From contig NC_133050.1 of the NCBI RefSeq assembly GCF_048771995.1, forward strand, positions 5,530,501-5,594,500: a DNA stretch of 64,000 nucleotides. Direction: 5' to 3'. Below are positions 9,972 through 21,200 of this stretch, piece after piece (position 1 is the first letter of the stretch; every line of letters begins with the position of its first letter). The DNA is from Taeniopygia guttata. Its lineage: Eukaryota; Chordata; Aves; Passeriformes; Estrildidae. The notes beneath the pieces were generated by a model, which made no database searches, was not told where the DNA came from, and saw only the letters and a list, made by a program, of their open reading frames with translations. The position numbers were made by a program, and so were the translations under genes.

Positions 9972-10950
9972 GGGCAGGGGTAGCAGCCTGCCTGGAACAG
10001 ACAGAGGTGCTTAGGCAGCCAAGTCAGCATAGTCCAGCCAATGAGCACTTCAAATGAACAGCATTATTTTATATTATTTATGAAAAATTAGGGATGTCTT
10101 GTAGGCTGTTTGCTATTAAGTTTCAGGAAGGAAAAAGTTCTTTCCATGGAGGACCACACAAGCCTTGGTGGCCATGACAGAGGAAGGAGGTCACTGAGGG
10201 AGGAGGAGGGACAGCATGGAGCGGGAGTTGCTGGGGTGCCTTTTTGGGAGGCAGAATAATGGGTTGCACACACTTACTGTTTGCTCTTCAGGTGCAAAGG
10301 GTGCTGAGAGCGGGGAGCAGAGAGACGAGGCATCCCCGCCGCTGCTGCGGGATGAGGATGTCTGAGGCACCTCGGCCTTGGGCTGCCTGGAAAGGTGCCT
10401 GGAGCGGGTCACAGACGGGAGCGTGGCAGGCAGTGGCACAGGCTGGGACAAAGCCAGGCCTGCTGCTGGGAAAGCACATCGCACAATGGCCCCGCGGGCT
10501 CCAGTTTCATCCCTGTCCCCAGGGTGGTGTGCAGTGCCATGGCAACTCAGTGCAGCAGTGCCAGTGTTAGCCCTGCGATGGATGGATGGATGGGAAAGCT
10601 GTGTGGTGGCCAGGACAGCCATGGAATGGATGGCACAACGGCTCCTTGCTGTCTCACAGCTCATGGCAGGTGCTGGGGGCTTGTTCCATGCTTTGGAGCG
10701 GGTGATGGATGGGCTCAGAGCAGGGAGGGCACGTTCCTTGGTCTGGCACAGCGCTGACCCCTTGGCACAGCCCGTGCAGTCCCCCAGCAGCCCTCGCTTG
10801 GCCCTGCACCCCGGTGTTTGCCCAGCCCCTGCACCCCAAGGTTCCTCCTGCAACCCGAGGCTCCCCTCGCTCTCTGTGTGTGTGTCACCTCCCCGCACCC
10901 CCGGTACTCCCTGAGCTCCCCAGTGTGTGTCCCCCCCAGGTGTCCCGGTG
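9972..10950. other. TTC24 upstream region, no gene seen
   Basis: It holds an AT-rich patch at 10055-10095 and otherwise ordinary GC-rich unique sequence. The TTC24 promoter and any 5' non-coding exon must lie here or further up, but no TATA box or clear CpG island marks it. Open frames in this stretch do not resemble a known protein. Confidence 0.4.
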
Positions 10951-10954
10951 TGGC

Positions 10955-12225
10955 TGCTCCACGCTGTCCCGGTGCCCCGGGATCCCAATGCTGCCACTCC
11001 TCGGTGTCCCGGTTTCCCGGGGTCTCGGTGCCGCCGCTCCCCGGGGGTCTCGGGGTCCTGGTGTCCCTCTGTCCCGGCAGCGCCGCTACCCGGTGTCCCG
11101 GGGTCCCAGAGTCCCGGTGTCTTGCTGTCCCGGTGCCGCCGCTCCTCGGTGTCCCGCTGTCCTGGGGTCCCAGTGCTGCTGCTCCCCGGTGTCCCGGGGC
11201 CCCAGGGTCCCGGTGTCCCTCTGTCGCGGGGTCCCGGTGTCGCAGTGTCCCTCTGTCCCGGTGTCCCGCTGACCCAGGTCCCAGCTCCGGTGTCCCGATG
11301 TCCCAGTCCCGTGTCCCGGTGTCCCTCTGTCCCAGTGTCCCAGTCCCGTGTCCTGCTGTCCCGCTGTCCCGGGTCCCAGTCCCTCTGTCCCGCTGTCCCC
11401 GGTCCCGCTATCCCGGTGTCCCAGTCCCTCTGTCCCGCTGTCCCAGTCCCGTGTCCCGCTGTCCCAGTCCCAGTCCCGTGTCCCGGTGTCCCAGTCCCGT
11501 GTCCCGGTGTCCCAGTCCCTCTGTCCCGCTGTCCCAGTCCCGGTGCCGTGTCCCAGTCCCGTGTCCCGCTGTCCCAGTCCCGTGTGACGGGGTCCCGCTG
11601 TCCCAGTCCCTCTGTCCCGCTGTCCCATGTCCCGGTGTCCCAGTCCCAGTGTCCCAGTCCGGTGTCCCGCTGTCCCAGTCCCGGTGCCGCTGCTCCAGTC
11701 CCGTGTCCCGGTGTCCCAGTCCCGTGTCCCGGTGTCCCAGTCCCGGTGCCGGGTCCCGGTGTCCCAGTCCCGGTGCCGCTGTCCCAGTCCCGTGTCCCGG
11801 TGTCCCAGTCCCGGTGCCGCTGTCCCAGTCCCGTGTCCCGGTGTCCCAGTCCCGGGTCCCGCAGTCCCGGTGCCGCTGTCCCAGTCCCTCTGTCCCGGTG
11901 TCCCAGTCCCGTGTCCCGGTGTCCCAGTCCCGGTGCCGGGTCCCGGTGTCCCAGTCCCGGTGCCGCTGTCCCAGTCCCGTGTCCCGGTGTCCCAGTCCCG
12001 GTGCCGCTGTCCCAGTCCCTCTGTCCCGGTGTCCCAGTCCCAGTCCCGCAGTCTTGGGTTCCAGTCCCTCTGTCCCAGTGTCCCAGTCCCGTGTCCCACT
12101 GTCCCAGTCCCGGTGCCGTGTCCCGCTGTCCCAGTCCCGGTGCCGTGTCCCGGTCCCGGTCCCGGTTCCGTGTCCCGGTGTCCCATTCCCGGTGTCCCGG
12201 TGCCGTGTCCCGCCCGGCAGCCCCC
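10955..12225. repeat. C-rich minisatellite upstream of IQGAP3
   Basis: About 1.27 kb of tandem sequence built from CCCGGTGTCCCAGTCCCGTG-like units (roughly 18-30 bases, many variants with TCTGTCCCGCT or GGTGCCGCTG). It runs almost to the IQGAP3 start (12282). Strand asymmetry is strong: C/T-rich on +, G-rich on -. Long open frames on both strands are by-products of the repeat. Confidence 0.93.
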
Positions 12226-12227
12226 GC

Positions 12228-12281
12228 GCGCGGCCACGTGTGCGGCGGGAGATTCAAACCGCGGGCGGAGCCGCCGCGGCC
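12228..12281 (+). promoter_or_regulatory. IQGAP3: IQGAP3 proximal promoter with E-box and CDE/CHR-like element
   Basis: Between the minisatellite and the IQGAP3 start codon lies a short unique GC-rich segment. It has a CACGTG E-box at 12235-12240 and TTCAAA at 12253-12258. On the - strand the latter reads GCGGTTTGAA, which is a cell-cycle homology region (TTTGAA) next to a CDE-like GCGG. Such elements bind DREAM/B-MYB-MuvB and confer late cell-cycle expression. No TATA box is seen. Confidence 0.5.
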
Positions 12282-15200
12282 ATGGAGGGAGCGGGACCGG
12301 GGCGCTGTGAGTGACCGGCACCGGCACCGGCACCGGCACCGGCACCGGCACCGGGGGCGGGGGGGCGGGAGGAGGAGGGCAGCGGGCACGCCCGGGGGGA
12401 CGGGAGGGGGACAAGTCTGGGGTGCGGGGATTGGGGAACAGACGGGTCTGGGGTGCGGGAATGGGAACAGACGGGTCTGGGGTGTGGGGATTGGGGAACA
12501 GACGGGTCTGGGGTGTGGGGATTGGGGAACAGACGGGTCTGGGGTCTGGGGATTGGGGAACAGACGGGTCTGGGGTGCGGGGATGGGAACAGACGGGTTT
12601 GGGGTGCAGGGATGGGAACAGACGGGTTTGGGGTGCGGGGATGGGAACAGACGGGTCTGGGGTGCGGGAATAGGATCAGACGGGTCTGGGGTGTGGGAAT
12701 AGGATCAGACGGGTCTGGGGTGTGGGGACTGGGGAACAGACGGGTTTGGGGTGTGGGGATTGGGGAACAGACGGATCTGGGGTGCGAGGATTGGGGAACA
12801 GACGGGTTTGGGGTGGGAACAGACGGGGATGGGAACAGACGGGTCTGGGGTGCGGGGGATTGGGGAACAGATGGGTTTGGGGTGCGGGAATGGGAACAGA
12901 CGGGTTTGGGGTGCGGGGATTGGGGAACAGATGGGTCTGGGGTGCGGGGATTGGGGAACAGACGGGTCTGGGGTGCGGGAATGGGAACAGACGGGTTTGG
13001 GGTGCGGGGATTGGGGAACAGATGGGTCTGGGGTGCGGGGCAATGTGAGGGCACAGCTAAGCCTGGGGGGCTGTGGGGACAGGTGTGGGGTGCATGGGGG
13101 GACAGGGACTCTGGGTGTGCAGAATTATGGGGGAGCAGCCGGATTTAGGGGTGCAGGGGGTTGAGGGGGAACAGGCAGGTCTGCATGTGGGTAGAGGGAT
13201 GGCAGTGACAAGGTGCCAGGCCCACGGGGACAAACTGGGGGGGACATCTTTTGAGGAATGGTTTGTTGGGAGGCAGCTGGGTGCCCCCCAGAAGTCATGG
13301 GTGCCTCCAGCATGAGCAGCAGTGTAAAAGGACCCTAACCCCACAGCTGTGTTGCCCAACTCCTCCCCGGATGCTTGATCCGTGCCCTCCCCCACTCCAG
13401 TGCCAGCTCCCATGGCCGTTATTTGGGAAAAAGGGAAATTGGAAACTTTCCTCCCACTGCCAGAAGGGCCTGGCTGGTGGCACTGTGATGTTGGTGCCGC
13501 TCCCATGAGGGCTGTGGGAGGCTACTGCACCCAAAGCCTGCCTCCCTTTCCCAAATCTTAGTTTTGGTGGCCATGGGAGCTTCAGAAAACCTCAGAGCAG
13601 GGAGCTCTGATGGGATATCCCCGTTCTGCCCAGGCGAGCGCCCGACTGCCGATGAGATGGACGAACAGAGGAGGCAGAACGTTGCCTACCAGTACCTGTG
13701 TCACCTGGAGGAAGCCAAGCGGTGGGGCTGCGCTTGGGGAGATCCTCAAGCTCAGATTTGGGGGGGAAAAGGGGTGTTAAGGGGAGGGCAGGGAGAATGT
13801 GTGGGGAGTGGCTTCAAAATGCTGCTTGGATCCTGTGGTTTTATGGCTCCTGAAAGTTGGCTGGGGGGTTTGTTTTTTGTGGGAGGACACTCAGCCCTAC
13901 ACCCAAACTGAAAATCACCCAGCAGCAAAAGCCTGAGGGCTGAGCTCCCCTGCCAGGGGGGATTTATTGGAATGGGGTTTGGGGGGGGGGGGCTGTCCTT
14001 TGGGTGCTTTTGTGCTGGGTGGGGTGCTGGGGGTCAGTGACGTGCCCTGTCCCTGCCCTGCCAGCTGGATGGAGGCCTGTCTGGGTGAGGGGCTGCCCCC
14101 ACCCACGGAGCTGGAGGAGACTCTGCGCAACGGGGTCCTCCTGGCCAAGCTGGGCCACTGCTTTGCCCCTGCCATTGTCCCACTGAAGAAGATCTACGAC
14201 CCTGAGCAGACACGGTACAAGGTAAGGCTGTGGCACCAGAGGGAAGGTGTAGTACCCCTTGGAACCTTTCCCTTGCTGGTGAGTGCAGAGTGAGGAGGGG
14301 CTCGCTGGCAGCAGTCCCTGAGGGACTGTTCTGTAGCAGGTGGCTGCAATGGGGTCCCTGAGCTCTGTGCCCCTGGGGTCACAGGCATTGCCTCTGTCTT
14401 TAACCTCCTGCCTTGGCTGGGTTGGTCTGGGGGCAAGGGGGACCCCAGGGGTGGGAGGAAGTGGGGTTCAGCCTGACCTCAGCTCCTCTCTTCCAGACAG
14501 CTGGGCTTCACTTTCGGCACACGGATAACATCAACTACTGGCGGGATGCCATGAGCCACGTGGGGCTTCCCTCGGTATCACCTCCCCTCTGCTTTCCCCA
14601 GCCCAGGGACACACTGGCCTTTGCCTTTTTGCCTTGTGCCAGTACTGGGGGGGGGCTGGTATGGCAGGGGGGCTTTGTCTTTGCCCCCTACTCTTGACAC
14701 CAGCAGCCCTGGGGACTGCCTCAATGCCATTGTCCCTGACGTGTCTCTGGTCTTGCTGGCAGATCTTCCACCCGGAGACCACTGACATCTATGACAAGAA
14801 GAACATGCCCCGGGTGGTCTACTGCATCCATGCACTCAGGTGGGTGCCCTGGCCTGGCTCTCATGGAGCGTGTTCATGCTCATGAGCCCTTTGGTGGTGT
14901 CACCTTCATGCTCATGAGCCCTTTGGTGGTGTCACCCGTCGGCCTCGGGTGACACAGAAGTGTCAGGAGGGAGAAGCAGGTGATGTCACCATGTGGGTTT
15001 GTATTTTAGCTTTTACCTCTTCAAGCTGGGGCTGGCTCCTCCCATCCAGGACTTGTATGGGAAAGTGAACTTCACAGGTATGGCACTGTGCAGGGAGACC
15101 TGGGCTGGGACTTGCTGAGGGGGGCTTGGCACCGATGCTCTGGGGTCCTGTGGCAGGAGGGATGTGCAGAGTGAAACTCTTGGATGCATTTTGCCAAAGC

Positions 15201-18200
15201 CGCCTCAGGGATGCCACCCCAGTGTGGGGGTTTTCTGCACCCCCTTAGTCTGGCAGGGCAGTGGGGGCTCTGCTGGCTGCCCCTGCTCCAGTACTGCGCT
15301 GCAGGGCTGGTGCTGAGCACAGCTGCCTCTGCTCTGCTCCAGAGGAGGAGATCAACAACATGAAGCGGGAGCTGGAGAAGTACGGGCTGCAGCTGCCTGC
15401 CTTCAGCAAGATCGGAGGCATTTTGGCCAACGAGCTCTCAGTGGATGAAGCAGCAGGTGATGGGTGCCTGGTGGGGACTGGGGTTGAGTGTCAGCCCATA
15501 GCAGGATCTTGGCTCAGCCACTGAATGCCCAGTCTGGGGCCAGCAAGCTGGGAGAGGGGGCCCTGGGAGGTGATGGTGCTCTGGGATGCAGTGGTGTCGG
15601 AATCTGTGGGTATTGGTGATTCTGAGACTGTAGAAAGTCTCTGTCTTTCTGCCCCATTGCCAAAGCAGAAGCCACAATTCGTCTGTGCTGGTTTCAAGGT
15701 TGTTTATTCTGTTTATCTCTAACATGTTCTGCTGCCCTGCCGCAGCTCTGTCCTGCAGGGCAGCGTGTGGGGCTCTGCCCTCAGTGGGATGGTACAAACA
15801 TTAAATACCACAAACTACGTGTACTATATTTACAATAATGTGCCAATATCTGTCACCTACGTTGGACAGTGTGTCCCCAGCCTAAACCAACAGAAAAATG
15901 CCAACACCACAGTGAAACATGGAGGGCATGAAGAAGGAGGAAAAGGACAAGACACACCCAATTCCTCCATCTTGTCCCCTCTGAACCCCTAATCTAGAAA
16001 CCTAAAATTTTACTTTTGCACCCGTGTCACACTTAATTATTACTCTTATCAAACACTCAAAGCTTGTAATTCATCCTGTAAGATTGAAAACTCTTTTCCA
16101 TGGACAGAGATCACAGCCAGTGTCTCTGGGGGCTCTGTCCAGGGGAGTTCCTGACCCCTGCCAGGGTCCCAGACCTGCCAGGGCAGCCAGAGGGAAGCCC
16201 TGGATTCCCACACAGTGGGAGGCACCTGGTTGTTCTCTCTCAGCCTGCAGAAGGCTGCAGGTGCTGGCACAGCCCTTGCTAGCCAGCAGCAGCTGGGGTT
16301 CTGCATTCCCTGGGCTTGTTGCGAGTTCCCAGCTGCTGGGAACTGGAACTGCAGCTGGCCTTGTGTCCCATCTCACTCCCCTCCTCCCTCTCCAGTCCAC
16401 GCAGCGGTGTTGGCCATCAATGAGGCGGTGGACCGGGGCGTGGTGGCCCAGACGATGGAGGCCCTGCAGAACCCCCACGCCGCGCTGCTGGGGCTGCGCC
16501 AGGAGCTGGCAGCTGCCTACCAGGAGCTGCTGCACCAGGCCAAGCTGGAGAAGGGCAGCAATGCTACCAACAGGGTGAGGAGGGCACAGGGTGCTCTGGG
16601 GTGCCTGGGAGAGGAGCAGCCCCTTTGCTGATGGGCAGGTGGGTGTTTCCAGCTGGAGGGGCACCTTGGCCAGAGACCATATGGGGCTTGCTGGCTGAAA
16701 CGTGGCCTGGGAGCCCTTGTGCTGAGCAGAAGATGGGGGAGATGGTTCCTCTCTGTGGGCTAGTTCACCCAGGGGGTGGGAAATGAGCCCAGGCATCTGC
16801 AGGAGACCCCACCGTGCATGGTAGGGTGTGCTTGGGCAGAAAGCTCAGGCTGGGGAGTCCCTGTCCAGTACCCACAGGTGATCCCCGAAGGAGAGGACGT
16901 CTACGACTGGTGTCTGACCCAGGCTGAAATCCAAGGGAACATCAACAAAGTGAATGGTGAGCAAAGCTGGGTCTTCCCTCTGGGGTTCTCCAGGGCTCAT
17001 GGTGGGACCATGGCAGCCCTGGGCATGGGGAGAGTGGTGGGCCTAGCAGAAGTAAGTCTGCTCAGGCCAGCCTCAGACCTAGAGGGAAGAAGGGCTGGGT
17101 GTGCATTTCCAAGGAGACATTAAAGTGAAGGGTATGCAGGCTTTAGCCATAGCTGCCTTTGCTCCCTGGAGCTGTGGGATGATTTACCTGCTCACCTCTG
17201 GGGTGAACTGGCCTCTTGCAGTGCGTGGGGCTCTGGAAGAGGTGGACAATGCCCTGGAGAGACAGGATGTGCTGGCACTGCACTGTGCACTGCAGGACCC
17301 CGTCCTGGCCCTGCGCTGCGTGCAGCGGGACAACCTCGAGCTCTACTTGGAGCAGCTCAGCTCGGACCGGGAGGAGAAGGCGCTGGTAGGGGCTGGCAGG
17401 AGCCTGGGGTGCAGGGGGCTGGCGCTGGGGGCAGCCCGTGCCCCAGGAAGAGGGAGGTTCTGTGGGCTGAGGAGTTGGCAGCTTTCTGCCAGGGCTCTGA
17501 GCATCTGAGCACGGCTGCTCTGCCAGCACAAGCGTGACAGAGACCTGACATGAGCTGTGAGACCTGACACCCCTCTCTGCCTGTTGCAGGAGCTGGGCTA
17601 CCTGGAGCTGCTGGAGCAGGAGGAGGTGCAGGCAGGGATCCTCACAGCAAACCAGAGGGACGAGAAGGAGCGAGTCAGTGAGTGCCTGGGCAAACTTACT
17701 GCATGTTCTGCTGCCCAGTGCATCCCAGGAGCTGTGGGCTTGCTGGCACACAGGGCATGGCCACCCTGTGCCAGCCTGTCTGTCCCTCAGTGCTGCAGGC
17801 TGTGGGCCGGATCAACGCTGCTGTCCGCCAAGGGGTGCCAGCAGAAACCCTGGAAGCTCTGATGGAGCCTGCAGCCCAACTGCCTGATGTGCACGCCCCT
17901 GCTGCCTCCCTGTACCAGCACCAGCTGGCCCTGCTGCAGAGCCAGCACCCACGGGTGAGACACCCCAGGGATGGGCCCTCTGCTAGGGCTGGGGTCCTGC
18001 CTTTGTTGCTGCTTCCCTGGGGAAGCTGGGGCTGGAGGAGGAGGTTTTGGGGGCTCAGTGTCTCTGCCTGCCCTGTGCAGGGCGAGTTGGCACAGGAGGA
18101 GTTGTTTGTGGCTGTGGAGATGCTCTCAGCTGTGGCACTGGTTAACCAAGCCCTGGATGCCAGGAGCCCAAACAGGCTCTGGAGGAACCTGGTCAGCCCT

Positions 18201-21200
18201 GCCCTGGGCCTCTCAGGAGCTGAGGATGCAAATGCACAGCGGTGAGTTGGGCTCCTATTTAGGGTTGGTGTGGATAAATCTTGTGGAAAGGGCTTTTTGT
18301 GGGCTCGTTCCAGCAGCCTCCTGTCCTGTGCCTTGCCTCTCCCCTCTGAAGAGCTGAGGCAGAGCTGCCAGAGCCAGTTGCCCTCCCTCAGAATGCACCA
18401 AGCCCTCCTCGGAATGCACTGAGCCCTGCTTGGAATGCTTCAGTCATTGCCCTGTGTCCCTCCTGCAGGTATTTTGATGACTTGTTGCAGCTGAAAGGCC
18501 AATTGAGGAAAGCAGGAGCTGAGTTCCTGAGCTGGAATGACATTCAGGACAGCGTCACCAGCACCAATTCATCAGTGCAGGATGAAAACGACCGTGAGTC
18601 CTGCCCACACGAGGTTTGGGCAAGCAGGGGTGTTGGAATTTTGGCTTGGTTTAGGGGTTTTGTGTGGTGGTAAAGTTTTCCTTCTAATTTGTGTTTTTAA
18701 AGAAAATTTAGTAGTTTTTTGTTGTTTGGTTTTAAGGCAATTTATTGTAAGCTATTTAAAAGATTGTTTTCTTTGGTTATTGTGGTTTGGTTAGTAGTTT
18801 AGGTAGAGGCACACATACTTTTGATACTTTCTCTGACTGTTGGTTTTTTTTTCTCCCCCTGCCCTTGGGTTGTTTCTATCTTTTATATGGTATATTGTGT
18901 GATAAATGTTTATTTTTAAAAATATTTATTATTTATCTTAATTATATTATTTATATTATTTTATATTAATTATATTATTATATTGTTTATATTAAATGGT
19001 GTTTTTTTATTTTAAACTAATTTATGAGTGTTAATATTATTAAGAACATGGAGGTTAGGAAGAAGAAAGAGGAGGAATAAGACTGGCTTATATTCTTCTA
19101 TCTTAAAACTTCTGACTTCTATGTATAAAGTAAAAATCCTCCTGTATAGGTGTTAAAACTCTTATGTATAATACTAAAAAATTTTTCTCTTTATTTTGTA
19201 ACTACTTCTACTATAATATTTAAATTTTTGTGACTTCTTGTTCTACTTGTAAAGTCGGTAAAATATTTTACGGCTTAAACTTAAAATTACAGCTGTTTTC
19301 AGCTGCTTGTCAGGGTTTTAAATGTTTCTGACTATGGCTTGGAACCTCTAAAAATGTCTGGGGGACATTTTGAGTTCCAACACAGGGGGTCACAGGGAGG
19401 GAGGGAGGTTGTGCTGGGATTCCAGTGGAGAGTCTCACAGCACCCTGGGCTGTGAGTCCCTTGGGTGCCTGGAGGTGTGCAGGGGTTGAAAGGCGTGTTG
19501 ATGTGTGTCCCTCCCGTCCCACGCAGGATCCCGTGTGCTGGGGCTGCTGAACGAGGCGCTGCTGCAGGCGGACCCCGAGAAGACGCTGGCGGCGTTGCTG
19601 CTGCTGGTGCCCGCCCTGCCCGGCCTCGCCCTGCCCACCGCCCCGCGCTACCACGCTGTCCTGGCCCGGGCACGGAGGCACAAAGCCCAGGTGGGGTGGG
19701 GGTCACGGAGTACCCCCATGGCAGCGTGGTGTCCCCCTGGATGCAGGGCACCCGTGCAGTAACCCCTCCCTCCACCCCAGCAATGCAGGAGGTGCGCAGA
19801 GGGGCTGCCCAGCTCGCTAAAACCCATCTCCCCCACCTCACAGGCCACACAGGACAATGGAGCTGCTCTTGGCTGGGAAGAAATCCAGGAAGGGGTCTGC
19901 CAGGCCAACCAGGACACAGTGGCAGCCAGGAGAAGTGAGTGCTCTCCCCATGCAGGTGCTGCTGGAGGTCAGGGGACAATCAGGGGCTGATGTGAACCAT
20001 TCTGCTCCCGCAGTGGCTCTGGGCATAGCTGCCATCAACCAGGCCATCAAGGAAGGGAAGGCATCACAGACGCTGAGGGTGCTGTGCAACCCTGACGTGG
20101 CCCTGTGTGGGGTGGTGAACGCCTGTGCTGGCGCCTACCAGGAGCAGCTGGCGGCTCTGATGGCCACCAAGAGACCAGCAGGTAAAACCCTGGGGCTGCC
20201 AAACCTCCCCCAGCCCAGGAGCCTGGGCTGCACCCCTGGCCGGGGTGTTCAGGGGGAGCAGCACCCTCCAGCACCTCCCCTCCATGCAGGGAGCACGGAG
20301 CTGTCCTGGGTCAGGCACAGGCTGCTGGATGGTGCCGAGTACTACCTGAACCTGCAGAGCTTGGAGGGCAGCTGGCAGTGCCCACGCAGCGGCAGTTTCA
20401 ACACCACACACCTGAGCCGGGAGGAGATCCAGGTACGGGCAGGACGGGGCTGGGAGGGCACCGCTGGCATCGCTGGGGCTGAGCTGGTGCTGCCTCGTGT
20501 CCTTGCAGTCGGTGATCACCCGAGTGACGCTGTCCCACGAGCGGGAGTGTCTGTGGGCATCCAGCGTGGCCCTGGTGGTGCGGCTGCAGGCGCGGCTCCG
20601 GGGCTTCCTCGTCCGCCGGCAGCTCGCGGCACGGCGGCACGTCCTGCGGGAGCAGAGGCCAGCTGCCACCAGGATCCAGGTGACACAGCCAGGACCTGTC
20701 CCTCCTCTGAACACAGCCATGCAAAGCACCTTCTGGCAGGCCCAGGCAGGGCCAGGCTTGCTGCTCTGTAGTTTTACTGCCAGGACCTCTGAGGGGTTTG
20801 CTTCTCTCACAGTTTCTTTGGGTGCTGGTTTCCTCTTTCCCCACGCTGTGTTACTCTCTTTCCTCATGTGCTCCCTGAGAAACCAATGGAGTCACAATGA
20901 CTCACTCTACCTGGTGTCTCCTTGTGCCCAGGCTTGTTGGAGGGGATACAGGCAGCGCAGAGCTTACCTGGACAGGCTGCACTACCTGAAATCCAACACA
21001 GAGGCTGCAATCAAGGTTTGGAAGATTCTTTCTTCAGCCTTTTGTTCCCATGTTGGGCATTGTCACCAGCTTGTTCAGCTTGTGAGGGTGGCATCTACCC
21101 CTGCCTGGTGCAGAGGAGCCAGGGGGATTGTGGCAGCTGGGCCAGGGCAGTGTGTGAGTGGACAGGGGAGGAAAAAATCATAGACTAGAATTGTTACCAT

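Noticed and set aside
10191-12389. Open frame of 732 residues (minus) and others over 490 residues (plus) ahead of IQGAP3
   Set aside because: Translation of the C-rich minisatellite; no conserved sequence and no splice context.
12254-13148. Gly/Trp/Arg-rich and Pro-rich frames in IQGAP3 intron 1
   Set aside because: Intron minisatellite; conserved exon 2 joins exon 1 in phase without it.
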